A stretch of DNA of 64,000 bases from Pseudomonas sp. PDM15. GTDB taxonomy: Bacteria > Pseudomonadota > Gammaproteobacteria > Pseudomonadales > Pseudomonadaceae. A model generated the notes under the pieces. The model searched no databases. It was given only the letters and a program-made list of their open reading frames with translations, and was not told where the DNA came from. The stretch lies in contig NZ_JACVAA010000002.1 in assembly GCF_014851565.1 (NCBI RefSeq), forward strand, positions 372,001-436,000, given 5' to 3'. Below, in pieces: positions 23,966 through 32,646 of the stretch; positions within the stretch are counted from its first letter, which is position 1, and each line of letters opens with the position of its first letter. The position numbers and the translations under genes are program-made.

Positions 23966-24826
23966 TCAGAGCAGCGCGGCAGCGGCCAGCCCACCGACGA
24001 TCAGCAGCACGCCGATCACCAGGGCGACGCGCAGCGCCCCGCTACCGCTTTTGGTGGCGGGCGCCGGGGCGGCCTGGGCGCGTGCGGCGGCGCGCAGCGG
24101 GTTGGCGGTGGGGACCGCACTGCTCGCCGGCCGCGCCTGGGGCTTGGCCTTGGGCGCGGGCAGGTCGACGGCACGCACGAATACCGTGGCGTCTTCGCTC
24201 TCCTCCGCCACCTCGTGTGTATCCACCTTCGGCCCTATCACCAGCAGGATCACCGAGCCCATGCGCACCTGGTCGCCCGGTTTGAGCACGGCGGCGGCGC
24301 TCTTCTCGCCGTTGATCAGCACGCCGTTGGACGAGGCCAGGTCCTTGACCTCCAGCACGTCGTCGCGCAGGAAGAACTCGCAATGGCGGCGCGACAACTG
24401 GGCATCGCTGAAGCACAGCTCGCACTTGACTGAGCGGCCGAAGGTCATCGAACCGCTGACATGGAATTTCTTGCCCTCGTGCTCACCCTGGATCACCTGG
24501 AGGAACCAGCGCTGACTGGCCTCAGCATGCGACTTGGCCTTGCCTGGATCGACCAGCAGCAGCTCGACCTCGCCCAGGCGAACACGATCCTCGGAACGCA
24601 GCTGGTAGCGGCTGCCGATGCGTTCGTCGTTGACGAAGGTGCCCAGCTCGCTGTCGCAGTCGCTGATGTAGTAGAGGCCGCCGTCCTGGCGGATTTCCGC
24701 ATGGAAGGCGTTGATCCCGGCATCCTCCAGGACCAGGTTGTTGCGCCGGTCCTGGCCCAGGGTGAAGCGTTCCTCCACCAGCCAGACCGGGGCCTGGCGA
24801 CTGTCTTTGAAGTGCAGCTTGAGCAT
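23966..24826 (-). CDS. Double FHA-domain membrane protein
   Basis: A 286-residue protein with two FHA domains (about 1-95 and 108-200), a low-complexity Ala/Pro linker, and one C-terminal membrane segment (LRVALVIGVLLIVGGLAAAALL). FHA2 is canonical (FGRSVKCELCFSD, LSRRHCEFF, SSNGVLING). FHA1 is imperfect: the residue three before the conserved His is Asn in INAFHAEI where Ser is usual, so its phosphothreonine binding may be weak. It starts nine bases after the kinase gene and is the likely substrate or adaptor of that kinase. Confidence 0.85.
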   Translation of the reverse strand: MLKLHFKDSRQAPVWLVEERFTLGQDRRNNLVLEDAGINAFHAEIRQDGGLYYISDCDSELGTFVNDERIGSRYQLRSEDRVRLGEVELLLVDPGKAKSHAEASQRWFLQVIQGEHEGKKFHVSGSMTFGRSVKCELCFSDAQLSRRHCEFFLRDDVLEVKDLASSNGVLINGEKSAAAVLKPGDQVRMGSVILLVIGPKVDTHEVAEESEDATVFVRAVDLPAPKAKPQARPASSAVPTANPLRAAARAQAAPAPATKSGSGALRVALVIGVLLIVGGLAAAALL

Positions 24827-24835
24827 GTCTGGGTC

Positions 24836-26524
24836 CTACTGGCCGAAGATGTTGTTCCAGGCCCGCTTGATCGGGTTGCTGTTGCGCTCGCGCTCGGCCT
24901 GGGCCGCGGCGGCGCGTGTTCGGGCGGCACGAGCCTCACCGAGCAGTTGTTCGTGTTCGCCGCGCATCTGCAGCAGCTCGGCGTTCTGCGGCTCCACTTC
25001 CAGGCCGCGCTCGATCATCGCCAGGGCGCCGGGGAAGTCGCTGCGCCGGTAGGCGGCACTGGCCAGGTCGCGGTACAGCTGCGCCACGTGGCTGAGTCCG
25101 GCCAGGGCGTCGGCATTGTCTGGCGCCCAGCCGAGGATCTGCCGGTAGTAGTACACCGCGCTGTCCTCCTCGGGCAGCAGCAGGCGCTTGTCGGCAATGC
25201 TCTGCTCGGCCAACTGCAGGTAGCGGGCGATGCGCGCGTCCAGCACAAGCTGCAGACCGGCCAGCGTGGTGGCGTGCTGCGGGTCGATGGCCAGGGCCTG
25301 ACGATAGTAGTAGTCGGCGCTGTCTTCGGCAGGCTCGGTCAGCAGGCCGTCGGCCAGGCGCTGCTCGGCCAGGTCGGTGAACACCTTGATCCGCGCCTCG
25401 CGGATGCGCAGCAGGCCGGCCTGGGCCTCGTCGCTGTCTTCATCAAGCGCCAGCACCTGGTTGAAATAGTGCTCGGCGCTGTCCTGCGCCGGCTCGATCA
25501 GCTGGCCGGCGGCGAAACGCTGCTCGGCCTCGGCCAGCAGCGCGCCGATCTGCCGCTGCTCCTTGATGTACAGGCCCGCCGAGGTCAGCGTGCCGATCAG
25601 CACCAGTACGCTCAACGTCACCAGCAGCGGCATGGCCGAACGGCGCTTGCGCGGCACTGGGGCTTCCACGACCACCGGCTCGCTGACCGGCAGGGCCGGG
25701 CGCAGCTGGGTCTCCTCCAGGTCACTCAGTTCCGTCTCGTCCAGTGCGGCGAGCAGCGCGCGGCAGTCGGCGAAGCGCTCGTCCGGCTTTTTCGCCAGCA
25801 TGCGCGCCAGCAGGCCGCGAAAGGCACCGAGGCTGTCGGGCAGCGGTGGCGGCTCCATCTGCACGTGGTTGACCACGGTCTGGGTGTAGTTGCCGCCGCG
25901 ATAGGGATTGCTGCCGGTGAGCAGCTCCAGAAGGATCACGCCCAGGCTGTAGATGTCGCTGCGCGCGTCCAGCGGCTGGCACTGGGCCTGTTCGGGGCTG
26001 CTGTAGGCCGGGCTGCCAACGGCGACGCCGAACTGGGTCAGCTCGCTGTCGATGTCCAGGTCCTTGGCCACGCCGAAGTCGGTGAGCACCGCCGTGCCGT
26101 TGCTGCGGAACAGTACGTTGGCCGGCTTCACGTCGCGGTGCACCAGACCCTTGTCGTGCACCACCGCCAGGCCGCTGGCGATCTCACGGATGATCTGCAG
26201 GGCGCGCTCCGGGGCGAACAGCTCGCCCTTGTGCCGCGCCAGGTCGCCGCCGGGGAGAAACTCCATGGCCAGGTAGTAGCGACCATCGGCCAGGCGGTCG
26301 ATGTCATGGATGGTGATGATCGACGGGTGATTGAGCGAGGCGACTATGTGCGCCTCCTGGATGAAGCGCTTACTGAAGGCCTCATCCTCGGCACTGCGCA
26401 GGACCTTGATCGCCACCTTGCGGCTCAGCGACTCCTGGGTAGCCAGGAAGACTTCGGCCATGCCGCCTTTGCCCAACTGGCCGTGCACCCGGTAGCCGGG
26501 GATTTCAAGCAGAGTGGTGCTCAT
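24836..26524 (-). CDS. Membrane Ser/Thr protein kinase with three C-terminal repeats
   Basis: A 562-residue eukaryotic-like kinase. Glycine loop GKGGMAEV, VAIK Lys-40, HRDVKPAN (129-136), DFG (149-151) and activation segment GSPAYSSPE are all intact. After the kinase comes a membrane segment (about 298-320) and an extracytoplasmic part with three tandem repeats of about 53 residues, marked AEQRFAAGQLIEPAQDSAEHY, AEQRLADGLLTEPAEDSADYY, AEQSIADKRLLLPEEDSAVYY, then a TPR-like tail and a coiled Ala-rich helix. It starts 17 bases after the phosphatase gene. StkP/Stk1-type pairs of this kind occur in Pseudomonas, often beside type VI secretion, which is absent here. Confidence 0.9.
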   Translation of the reverse strand: MSTTLLEIPGYRVHGQLGKGGMAEVFLATQESLSRKVAIKVLRSAEDEAFSKRFIQEAHIVASLNHPSIITIHDIDRLADGRYYLAMEFLPGGDLARHKGELFAPERALQIIREIASGLAVVHDKGLVHRDVKPANVLFRSNGTAVLTDFGVAKDLDIDSELTQFGVAVGSPAYSSPEQAQCQPLDARSDIYSLGVILLELLTGSNPYRGGNYTQTVVNHVQMEPPPLPDSLGAFRGLLARMLAKKPDERFADCRALLAALDETELSDLEETQLRPALPVSEPVVVEAPVPRKRRSAMPLLVTLSVLVLIGTLTSAGLYIKEQRQIGALLAEAEQRFAAGQLIEPAQDSAEHYFNQVLALDEDSDEAQAGLLRIREARIKVFTDLAEQRLADGLLTEPAEDSADYYYRQALAIDPQHATTLAGLQLVLDARIARYLQLAEQSIADKRLLLPEEDSAVYYYRQILGWAPDNADALAGLSHVAQLYRDLASAAYRRSDFPGALAMIERGLEVEPQNAELLQMRGEHEQLLGEARAARTRAAAAQAERERNSNPIKRAWNNIFGQ

Positions 26525-26541
26525 GGATGTGCGTCGATCAT

Positions 26542-27321
26542 TCAGTGCTTGCGGGAATGGAGCCAACGGCTGAGGAAGTTGCGGGGCTTGGCGTCGATCT
26601 CGGTCGATTCGGCCATGCTGCGCCCCAGCACGATGCAGGAGATATTGTCCTTGCCGCCCAGCTGATTGGCCAGCCCTATCAGCTGTTCGACCAGATCATC
26701 GAGGGTCGCCGCCCCAGCACAGACCTCCTGGATCTGCTCATCGTTCAGCTCGCCGGTCAGGCCGTCGCTGCACAGCAGCAGCAGTTCGCCGGGCGCCAGG
26801 CTGCCCTGCACCCGGCCGACTTCGAGGGCCTGTTCGTTCTGCCCCAGGCACTGGGTGACGATGTTGCGGCGTGGATGCTGACGGGCTTCCTCCACGCTCA
26901 GCTCGCCGGCGTCGATCATCGCCTGCACCCAGCTGTGGTCGCGGGTCAGACGGGCAATGCCGTCCAGGCTGATGCGGTAGGCGCGGCTGTCGCCGATCCA
27001 TGCCACCTCGAACTCGCTATCGAAGAAGCGCGCGGCCACCACCGTACTGCCCATGCGCCGGCCGCCGTCTTCCTGCACCGCATCGAGGATCGCCTGGTTG
27101 GCCGCGTGGATCGCCGCCTCCAGGTCGCCGCCTGCGGAAATGGCCTGGCGCAGAGTGTCCAGGGCCATGGCGCTGGCCACTTCGCCGCACTCGTGGCCAC
27201 CCATGCCATCGGCCACTGCCCACAGACCGAGCTCGGGGAGGCAGAGCACGGCGTCTTCGTTATGCCCTCGAACCCGACCCGAGACGCTCTGCGCCGCGAA
27301 CCCCAGGGACTGCATCGACAT
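26542..27321 (-). CDS. PP2C-family Ser/Thr protein phosphatase
   Basis: A 259-residue PPM phosphatase with RGHNEDA, VADGMGGHECGE (metal-binding Asp-38), GSTVV, WIGDSRAY, LCSDGLT and KDNIS, so the two-metal site is complete. It would remove phosphate from Ser/Thr of the kinase encoded next, from the FHA protein and other substrates in the cytoplasm. It is the first gene of the phosphatase-kinase-FHA operon. The start MSMQSLGF has an in-frame Met two codons later as an alternative. Confidence 0.92.
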   Translation of the reverse strand: MSMQSLGFAAQSVSGRVRGHNEDAVLCLPELGLWAVADGMGGHECGEVASAMALDTLRQAISAGGDLEAAIHAANQAILDAVQEDGGRRMGSTVVAARFFDSEFEVAWIGDSRAYRISLDGIARLTRDHSWVQAMIDAGELSVEEARQHPRRNIVTQCLGQNEQALEVGRVQGSLAPGELLLLCSDGLTGELNDEQIQEVCAGAATLDDLVEQLIGLANQLGGKDNISCIVLGRSMAESTEIDAKPRNFLSRWLHSRKH

Positions 27322-27415
27322 GACTGCTGGCTACCTTCTGAATCTGCACTGCCGTGCATGATGCTGCGCCGAACCGAGACTGTCAGCCCGAAGCGCGCGA
27401 ACTGTTAAGCAGTCG

Positions 27416-27739
27416 TCAGCGGCTGCGCTGTACTTCGTAGCTGTTCTGCCCCGGATACCGCTGCACCTCGATGCCACCGGGGTACTCGATGCTCTGTCGA
27501 ATGCCGCCGCTCTGCTGCACACTCGAGCCGCCTTGGATGATCTGCACCTGGCGGCCATAGCCCTGGCTAGGCACTGCATGGCCTCCATAGACGTCGTAGC
27601 TCTGGCTGCGACTGGAAGAGCTGACGCTGCCGGAGGCACCGGGGCTGACGTACTCGATGGGAATCTCGCGGCGCACCGGCTCGGCGCCCAGCGCCGCGCC
27701 ACTGAGTGCGGCGGCCAGTAGCAACAGAATGGTTCGCAT
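27416..27739 (-). CDS. Secreted Ser/Gly/Gln-rich hypothetical protein
   Basis: A 107-residue protein with a clean signal peptide (MRTILLLLAAALSGAALGA-E). The mature part is low in hydrophobic residues and rich in Ser, Gly, Gln and Tyr (SGSVSSSSRSQSYDVYGG), likely disordered in the periplasm or outside. No cysteine, no motif. It lies upstream of the phosphatase gene on the same strand, 94 bases away, and is divergent from endA. Confidence 0.7.
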   Translation of the reverse strand: MRTILLLLAAALSGAALGAEPVRREIPIEYVSPGASGSVSSSSRSQSYDVYGGHAVPSQGYGRQVQIIQGGSSVQQSGGIRQSIEYPGGIEVQRYPGQNSYEVQRSR

Positions 27740-27878
27740 GAGGTTTCTCCTCGTCGATCGATAGCCTCGATGCTACGCCCCAAGGCTTCCGGCGAGTAGC
27801 CCTGGCCAGCGCCGTGCCACGATTGGCAGGCACTTCCTGATCGGTATGATGCGGCGCTTTTTCTGGGATGTCGTACCC

Positions 27879-28601
27879 ATGCCCACGCGCTTTACCCTGC
27901 TGTTGCTCGTCTGCTGTCTCGCCCTGCCCGCCCTCGCCGCGCCACCACGCACCTTCAGCGAAGCCAAGAAAATTGCCTGGCAGCTGTACGCCCAGCAGTC
28001 GGTGGAGTTCTATTGCGGCTGTCGCTACAGCGGTAATCGGGTGGATCTGAAGAGCTGCGGCTACCAGCCACGCAAGAATCCCCAGCGCGCGGCACGCATC
28101 GAGTGGGAGCACCTGGTGCCGGCATGGGTGATCGGCCACCAGCGACGTTGCTGGCAGCAAGGCGGACGCAAGCACTGCGCGCGCAGCGACGAGACCTATC
28201 GCCGCGCCGAAGCCGACCTGTTCAATCTGGTGCCGAGCATCGGCGAACTTAACGGTGATCGCAGCAACCTGCCCTTCGCCTGGCTGCCACAGCAGCCGGA
28301 CCAGTACGGCGCCTGCCCGATGGTGGTGGACTTCCAGGCGCGCAAGGCGATGCCGCGCCCCAAGGTACGCGGCATGATCGCCCGCACCTACTTCTACATG
28401 AGCCAGCGCTATTGCCTGCAGCTGTCGCGCCAGGAGCGCCGCCTGTTCGAGGCCTGGAGCCGGAACTACCCGATAGAAACCTGGGAACGCCAGCGCAACC
28501 AGCGTATCGCCTGCGTGATGGGCTGGAGCAACCCCTTCGTCGGCGCGGCCGATCTGCGCCGTTGCCCGGCGCCGTTTACCGGAAAAGGCAGAAATGATTA
28601 G
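27879..28601 (+). CDS. endA: Secreted endonuclease I
   Basis: A 240-residue EndA-type nuclease with signal peptide MPTRFTLLLLVCCLALPALA. The catalytic region reads RIEWEHLVPAWVIG, with His as general base and an Asn-containing metal site (EADLFNLVPSIGELNGDRSN). Many cysteines suggest disulfides in the periplasm. It cuts DNA and RNA non-specifically. ATG at 27879 is chosen because the signal peptide starts there; an earlier start adds 11 residues. GGGATG precedes it. Confidence 0.88.
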   Translation: MPTRFTLLLLVCCLALPALAAPPRTFSEAKKIAWQLYAQQSVEFYCGCRYSGNRVDLKSCGYQPRKNPQRAARIEWEHLVPAWVIGHQRRCWQQGGRKHCARSDETYRRAEADLFNLVPSIGELNGDRSNLPFAWLPQQPDQYGACPMVVDFQARKAMPRPKVRGMIARTYFYMSQRYCLQLSRQERRLFEAWSRNYPIETWERQRNQRIACVMGWSNPFVGAADLRRCPAPFTGKGRND

Positions 28602-28768
28602 GTAAATCAGCGCAGTGCCTGTAAGGTGGCGGGACTGTGCTGCATGTGTCACCGCAAATCGACCGGTTTAGATCTCGGTCCAACCCCCCTCGGTTTCTTT
28701 ACTCTTTGCACTCAGTCATGGCCTGGGCTGTTCCAGCGCCGTGTTAACTTTGTTCAAGGAGATTTTCC

Positions 28769-28978
28769 ATGTCCGCACGTCAAACCGGCACCGTCAAGTG
28801 GTTCAACGACGAGAAAGGCTTCGGCTTCATCACTCCGGAAAGTGGTGCCGACCTGTTCGTTCACTACCGTTCGATCCAGAGCACCGGCTTCAAGAGCCTG
28901 CAGGAAGGCCAGAAGGTTTCCTTCATCGCCGTCCAAGGCCAGAAAGGCATGCAAGCTGACGAAGTCCAGGTCATCTGA
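28769..28978 (+). CDS. Cold-shock domain protein
   Basis: A 69-residue CspA-family protein. RNP1 reads KGFGFI and RNP2 LFVHYRS, and the start [18 protein letters not shown] is typical. It binds single-stranded RNA and DNA. It has a rather long leader of about 165 bases since the end of endA and AAGGAG before the start, and a strong terminator directly after. Whether expression is cold-induced cannot be told from sequence. Confidence 0.95.
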   Translation: MSARQTGTVKWFNDEKGFGFITPESGADLFVHYRSIQSTGFKSLQEGQKVSFIAVQGQKGMQADEVQVI

Positions 28979-28997
28979 TCTGCACGACGTCCAAAAG

Positions 28998-29022
28998 AAC
29001 CGGCCTTCGGGCCGGTTTTTTT
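28998..29022 (+). terminator. Terminator of the cold-shock gene
   Basis: AACCGGCC (28998-29005), TTCG loop, GGCCGGTT (29010-29017), then a run of T. Confidence 0.92.
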
Positions 29023-29076
29023 ATCCCTGCTACTTCGCTGCGCCCCGCGTAGCCAATCATTCCTCGAGGGGGAACC

Positions 29077-29256
29077 ATGCGAGTCAAGAAGTCCACCCAG
29101 CAGCCCAAGCCGCAGCCGGCTTCGGAAACCAGCGAATCCCTCGAAGCCCAAGTCGCCGCCTTCCTCAACTCCGGCGGCGAGATCCAGCAGATCGCCAAGG
29201 GCGTAAGCGGACAATCCTGGGCTCCTAGCCGCCAGATCAGCCTGGGCAAGAAGTAA
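29077..29256 (+). CDS. Small conserved hypothetical protein (59 residues)
   Basis: A 59-residue soluble protein (MRVKKSTQQPKPQPASETS, ending ISLGKK). GAGGGGGAACC stands just before the ATG, so translation should be strong. The central helix contains VAAFLNSGGEIQQI, which resembles the EFLSRGGKVQEI stretch of SutA, a small RNA-polymerase-binding protein of P. aeruginosa; the flanks differ and SutA is longer. The likeness is an observation from memory, not proof. It has a separate transcript after the cold-shock terminator. Confidence 0.7.
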   Translation: MRVKKSTQQPKPQPASETSESLEAQVAAFLNSGGEIQQIAKGVSGQSWAPSRQISLGKK

Positions 29257-29351
29257 CTTCCGCGGCAATTCAGTAAGCGCATCGATACTGGCACTTTGCC
29301 TAACAGTTCCTTGCCGATACGAGCAAAGCCCTGCATCCTTGGCCCATAACA

Positions 29352-30401
29352 ATGAAATGGGCCATGAGCCAGAGAGCCGCGCTGATGTTCAAGCGACTGC
29401 GCAACGACTTCCAGCTGTCCATCATCACCCTGATGGGCATCATCGGCGTGCTCGGCATTTCACCCTATGCGGTCTATCGCCTGCTGCACGGCAATCTCCT
29501 GGTCGGCATCGCCGATGCCGTGATCGTGCTCTCCACCCTGTCCGCCGTGGTTTATGCCTGGCGCACCGGTGACACGGAGAAGCCCGGCCTGTACCTGGCC
29601 GGCGTGTTTTCCGTGGGCTCCACGCTGATCGCCATCAACCTCGGCGTCAACGGCCTGTTCTGGATCTATCCGCTGATCCTCTTCAACTTCTTCATGGTCT
29701 CGCCCGGCAAGGCCATCGCTGCCACCCTGCTGGTACTCTCCGGCCTGGTAGGCCACGCGCTGTGGGTCCCCGGCAGCGTGTTCGAAAGCCACTACCAGAT
29801 GATCTCCTTCCTGGTCACCAATGCCATGGCCGGAGTGCTGACCTTCATCTTCGCCTATCGCACCCGCATCCAGCGCGAGCAGCTGCAGCTGCTGGCCATC
29901 CAGGACCCGCTGACCGGCGCACGCAACCGCCGGGCCATGAACGAGGAACTGAAGATCGCCGTGTCCAGCAAGCGCCGCCACGGCCGCAACTACGGCGCAC
30001 TGGCCATGGACCTGGACCACTTCAAGCAGATCAACGACCTCTACGGCCACCAGGCCGGCGACCAGGTGCTGATCGACTACGTGAGGCTGATCAAGGCCTG
30101 CTCGCGCCAGGGCGACCGGCTGTTCCGCTTCGGCGGCGAGGAATTCCTCCTGCTGCTCCCGGACACCGATGCGGAAGGCCTGGAGTCGGCAGCAGAGAAC
30201 CTGCTGGCGACGGTCCGCGACAACCTGCGCGGGCCCGGTGGGCCGGTCACCATGTCCATCGGCGGCGCGCTGCTGCGCGACGACGAACCCTGGAGCCACT
30301 GGCTGCAGCGCGCCGATCAATGCCTGTATCAGGCCAAGAGCAGCGGCCGTGACCGCACCATCATCGACCGCCCGACGGTCAACCTCGCTCCCAGCCATTG
30401 A
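29352..30401 (+). CDS. Diguanylate cyclase with membrane N terminus
   Basis: A 349-residue protein with about six membrane segments in the first 170 residues and a GGDEF domain after. The active site is GGEEF (in RFGGEEFLLLLP). Five residues before it stands RQGD, a canonical inhibitory RxxD site, so product feedback is expected. It makes cyclic di-GMP from GTP, which generally favours biofilm over motility. Starts at 29352, 29364 and 29385 are all possible; no ribosome binding site decides. No phosphodiesterase is adjacent. Confidence 0.88.
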   Translation: MKWAMSQRAALMFKRLRNDFQLSIITLMGIIGVLGISPYAVYRLLHGNLLVGIADAVIVLSTLSAVVYAWRTGDTEKPGLYLAGVFSVGSTLIAINLGVNGLFWIYPLILFNFFMVSPGKAIAATLLVLSGLVGHALWVPGSVFESHYQMISFLVTNAMAGVLTFIFAYRTRIQREQLQLLAIQDPLTGARNRRAMNEELKIAVSSKRRHGRNYGALAMDLDHFKQINDLYGHQAGDQVLIDYVRLIKACSRQGDRLFRFGGEEFLLLLPDTDAEGLESAAENLLATVRDNLRGPGGPVTMSIGGALLRDDEPWSHWLQRADQCLYQAKSSGRDRTIIDRPTVNLAPSH

Positions 30402-30479
30402 CTAAAATGTAACCAGGTCAACGTCGACCTGAGCACCGGCCGGCCGGGGGACCGCCAAGCAAAAGGTGGGAGGTATGCC

Positions 30480-31037
30480 ATGAACCGGCACTACTACATC
30501 AGTGACAACCTGGACGATCTGGAGAACCTGGAAGGCGAGCTGGAGGCTCGCGGCATCAATACCGAGCAGATCCACGTGCTGAGCGAGCAGGATGCGGCGC
30601 TGGAACAGCACCAGCACCTGCACGAGGTGCCATCGATCCTCAAACAGGACGTGGTCCACTCCGGCTCGATCGGCAGCCTGATAGGAATCGCCCTGGCCGT
30701 ACTGGTACTGCTGCTGGCCTGGCTGAATGACTGGGCCTCGACCCCGGCGGGCTGGATCCCGTTCGTCTTCCTTGCCGTGGTACTGCTCGGCTTCAGCATC
30801 TGGGAAGGCAGCTTGTTCGGCATGCAGCAGCCCAACAGCGCGTTCCGCCGTTTCGCCGACCGTCTGCACGAAGGCAAGCATCTGTTCTTCGTCGACGTCA
30901 GCTCGGCCCAAGAGCCGATACTCAGCCAGGTGGTGGCGCACCACCCAGGCTTGGAGCTCGCCGGCACCGGACCGGCCAGCCCAAGCTGGGCAGTTGGCTT
31001 GCAGCACCGCTGGCATCAGTTCCGCCGCCTGATGTGA
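30480..31037 (+). CDS. Conserved hypothetical membrane protein
   Basis: A 185-residue protein. The N terminus (MNRHYYISDNLDDLENLEGE) is a small alpha/beta region with IHVLSEQD, followed by two membrane segments (SLIGIALAVLVLLLAWL and GWIPFVFLAVVLLGFSIW), then a soluble tail with HLFFVDVSS. The layout, a soluble head that could sense something plus a two-helix membrane hairpin, resembles the SLT_2/DUF1269-type stress proteins but I cannot prove it. GGGAGG stands seven bases before ATG. Confidence 0.7.
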   Translation: MNRHYYISDNLDDLENLEGELEARGINTEQIHVLSEQDAALEQHQHLHEVPSILKQDVVHSGSIGSLIGIALAVLVLLLAWLNDWASTPAGWIPFVFLAVVLLGFSIWEGSLFGMQQPNSAFRRFADRLHEGKHLFFVDVSSAQEPILSQVVAHHPGLELAGTGPASPSWAVGLQHRWHQFRRLM

Positions 31038-31044
31038 CAGGGCA

Positions 31045-31065
31045 GGCGGGCCGCTGCGGCCCGCC
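31045..31065. terminator. 9-bp hairpin between hypothetical and binding-protein genes
   Basis: GGCGGGCCG (31045-31053), CTG, CGGCCCGCC (31057-31065). It is a strong hairpin without T-run, likely limiting read-through into the next gene. Confidence 0.6.
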
Positions 31066-31134
31066 ACCTCATGCTGGGCTAGAATAGGTTGGCGGCCGCC
31101 CCGGCCGCGCATGACCCAAGGCCCCTGCGCGCCC

Positions 31135-31896
31135 ATGATGATCCGCCTGCTTCTGCCGCTGGCCAGCGGTCTGCTGTTCGGCAGCCTGGCCAACGCCGCC
31201 TCGATCAGGCTGGTGACCGGCGACGAATACGCCCCCTTCACCGGGCAGAACCTGCCCAATGGCGGCATGCTCACCGAGTTGGTGCAACAGGTGCTTAACC
31301 AGGCGGGTCATCAGACGAGTCTGACCTGGCTGCCCTGGAAGCGCGGCTACCAGGCGACGCTCAAGGGTCAGTTCGACGCCACCTACCCCTATCTGCCGAC
31401 GATCGAGCGCCAGGCGGACTATCTGTTCTCCGCGAAACTATACGAAACCACCCAGCGCCTGTTCAGCAGAGCCGGGCAACCGCTGGAACCAGGAGATTTG
31501 CAACAGCTGGCAGGCAAGCGCATGTGCCTGCCGCTGGGCTGGCAGCCCCCTCCCCGTCTCGCGTCGCTGCTGGCGGCAGGCAAGCTGCAACGGCACGAAC
31601 CTCAGGACCTCACCACCTGCGCACGCCTGATCGACCTCGGCCGCGATGACTTCTTCGTCGCCGACAGCCTGCTCGGTGAGCGCGCCATTCATCGCTCCGG
31701 GCTGGCCGCCGAACGCTTCAGCGAGTCGCAGGGTGTGGTCGGCAGCAACACCCTGCACTTCCTGGTGCCGCGCAACCGGCCGGGAGCTCAGCAGCTGATC
31801 GAGGAGTTCGACAAGGGCCTGCGCCTGCTGCAGGAGAACGGCGAATACGCGCGGATCCTGCGCACCCACCGCCAGCACGCGCTGAACGCAGAGTGA
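31135..31896 (+). CDS. Orphan periplasmic solute-binding protein (family 3)
   Basis: About 253 residues from ATG 31135 (a second ATG follows at once). Signal peptide MMIRLLLPLASGLLFGSLANA, then VTGDEYAPFTGQNLPNGGML, the start of a family 3 binding fold. It shares the block GQNLP-x-x-G and an overall plan with the protein at 46673. No ABC transporter genes are near. It ends three bases before convergent pdxJ. Ligand unknown. Confidence 0.78.
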   Translation: MMIRLLLPLASGLLFGSLANAASIRLVTGDEYAPFTGQNLPNGGMLTELVQQVLNQAGHQTSLTWLPWKRGYQATLKGQFDATYPYLPTIERQADYLFSAKLYETTQRLFSRAGQPLEPGDLQQLAGKRMCLPLGWQPPPRLASLLAAGKLQRHEPQDLTTCARLIDLGRDDFFVADSLLGERAIHRSGLAAERFSESQGVVGSNTLHFLVPRNRPGAQQLIEEFDKGLRLLQENGEYARILRTHRQHALNAE

Positions 31897-31899
31897 TCC

Positions 31900-32646
31900 T
31901 CAGCCGCGAACGGACGCGGCCAGAATCAGCTGCTTCATCTCGGCCACCGCACCCTTGAAGCCGACGAACAAGGCGTGAGCGACGATGGCGTGGCCGATAT
32001 TCAACTCGTGCACGCCGGCAATCGCCGCCACCGGCTCGACGTTGTGATAGTGCAGGCCATGGCCGGCATTAACGATCAGTCCATGGGCCAGGCCGCAGGC
32101 CACGCCATCACGGATGCGCGCCAGCTCCCGAGCGGCCTCTTCCGGGGTATGGGCGTCCGAATAACGGCCAGTGTGCAGCTCGATGGCTGGTGCACCGATG
32201 CGGCGGGCCGCTTCGATCTGCCGCTCCTCGGCATCGATGAACAGCGACACCTCGCAGCCCAGCTTGGCCAGGCGCTGTACTGCGGCCTTGATTCGCTCTT
32301 CCTGACCGACGACATCCAGGCCCCCTTCGGTGGTCAGCTCCTGGCGGGTTTCCGGCACCAGGCAGACGTGCTCGGGACGAATGCTCTCGGCGAAGTCGAG
32401 CATGAGCTCGGTGACGCCCATCTCGAAGTTCATGCGTGTCTGTAGCACGTCCTTGAGCAGCCGCACATCGCGCTCCTGAATATGCCGACGATCCTCACGC
32501 AGATGCACAGTGATGCCGTCGGCGCCAGCCTCTTCGGCATCCAGCGCGGCCTTGACCGGGTCCGGGTAACGGGTGCCGCGAGCCTGGCGCAGGGTCGCGA
32601 CATGGTCGATGTTGATGCCGAGGAGGATGCGATTGGCTTCAGTCAC
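31900..32646 (-). CDS. pdxJ: Pyridoxine 5'-phosphate synthase
   Basis: A 248-residue TIM-barrel enzyme, starting [26 protein letters not shown] with the Asn-Asp-His active-site start of Pdx[15 protein letters not shown] and HTGRYSD also match. It joins 1-deoxyxylulose 5-phosphate with 3-amino-2-oxopropyl phosphate to make vitamin B6 phosphate. The start overlaps recO by eight bases, as in E. coli and Pseudomonas. Confidence 0.97.
   Translation of the reverse strand: MTEANRILLGINIDHVATLRQARGTRYPDPVKAALDAEEAGADGITVHLREDRRHIQERDVRLLKDVLQTRMNFEMGVTELMLDFAESIRPEHVCLVPETRQELTTEGGLDVVGQEERIKAAVQRLAKLGCEVSLFIDAEERQIEAARRIGAPAIELHTGRYSDAHTPEEAARELARIRDGVACGLAHGLIVNAGHGLHYHNVEPVAAIAGVHELNIGHAIVAHALFVGFKGAVAEMKQLILAASVRG

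Noticed and set aside
24461..26665. A 734-codon plus-strand frame opposite the FHA and kinase genes
   Set aside because: It runs over the antisense of two well-supported genes and its product is low in recognisable structure, typical for shadow frames in high-GC DNA.
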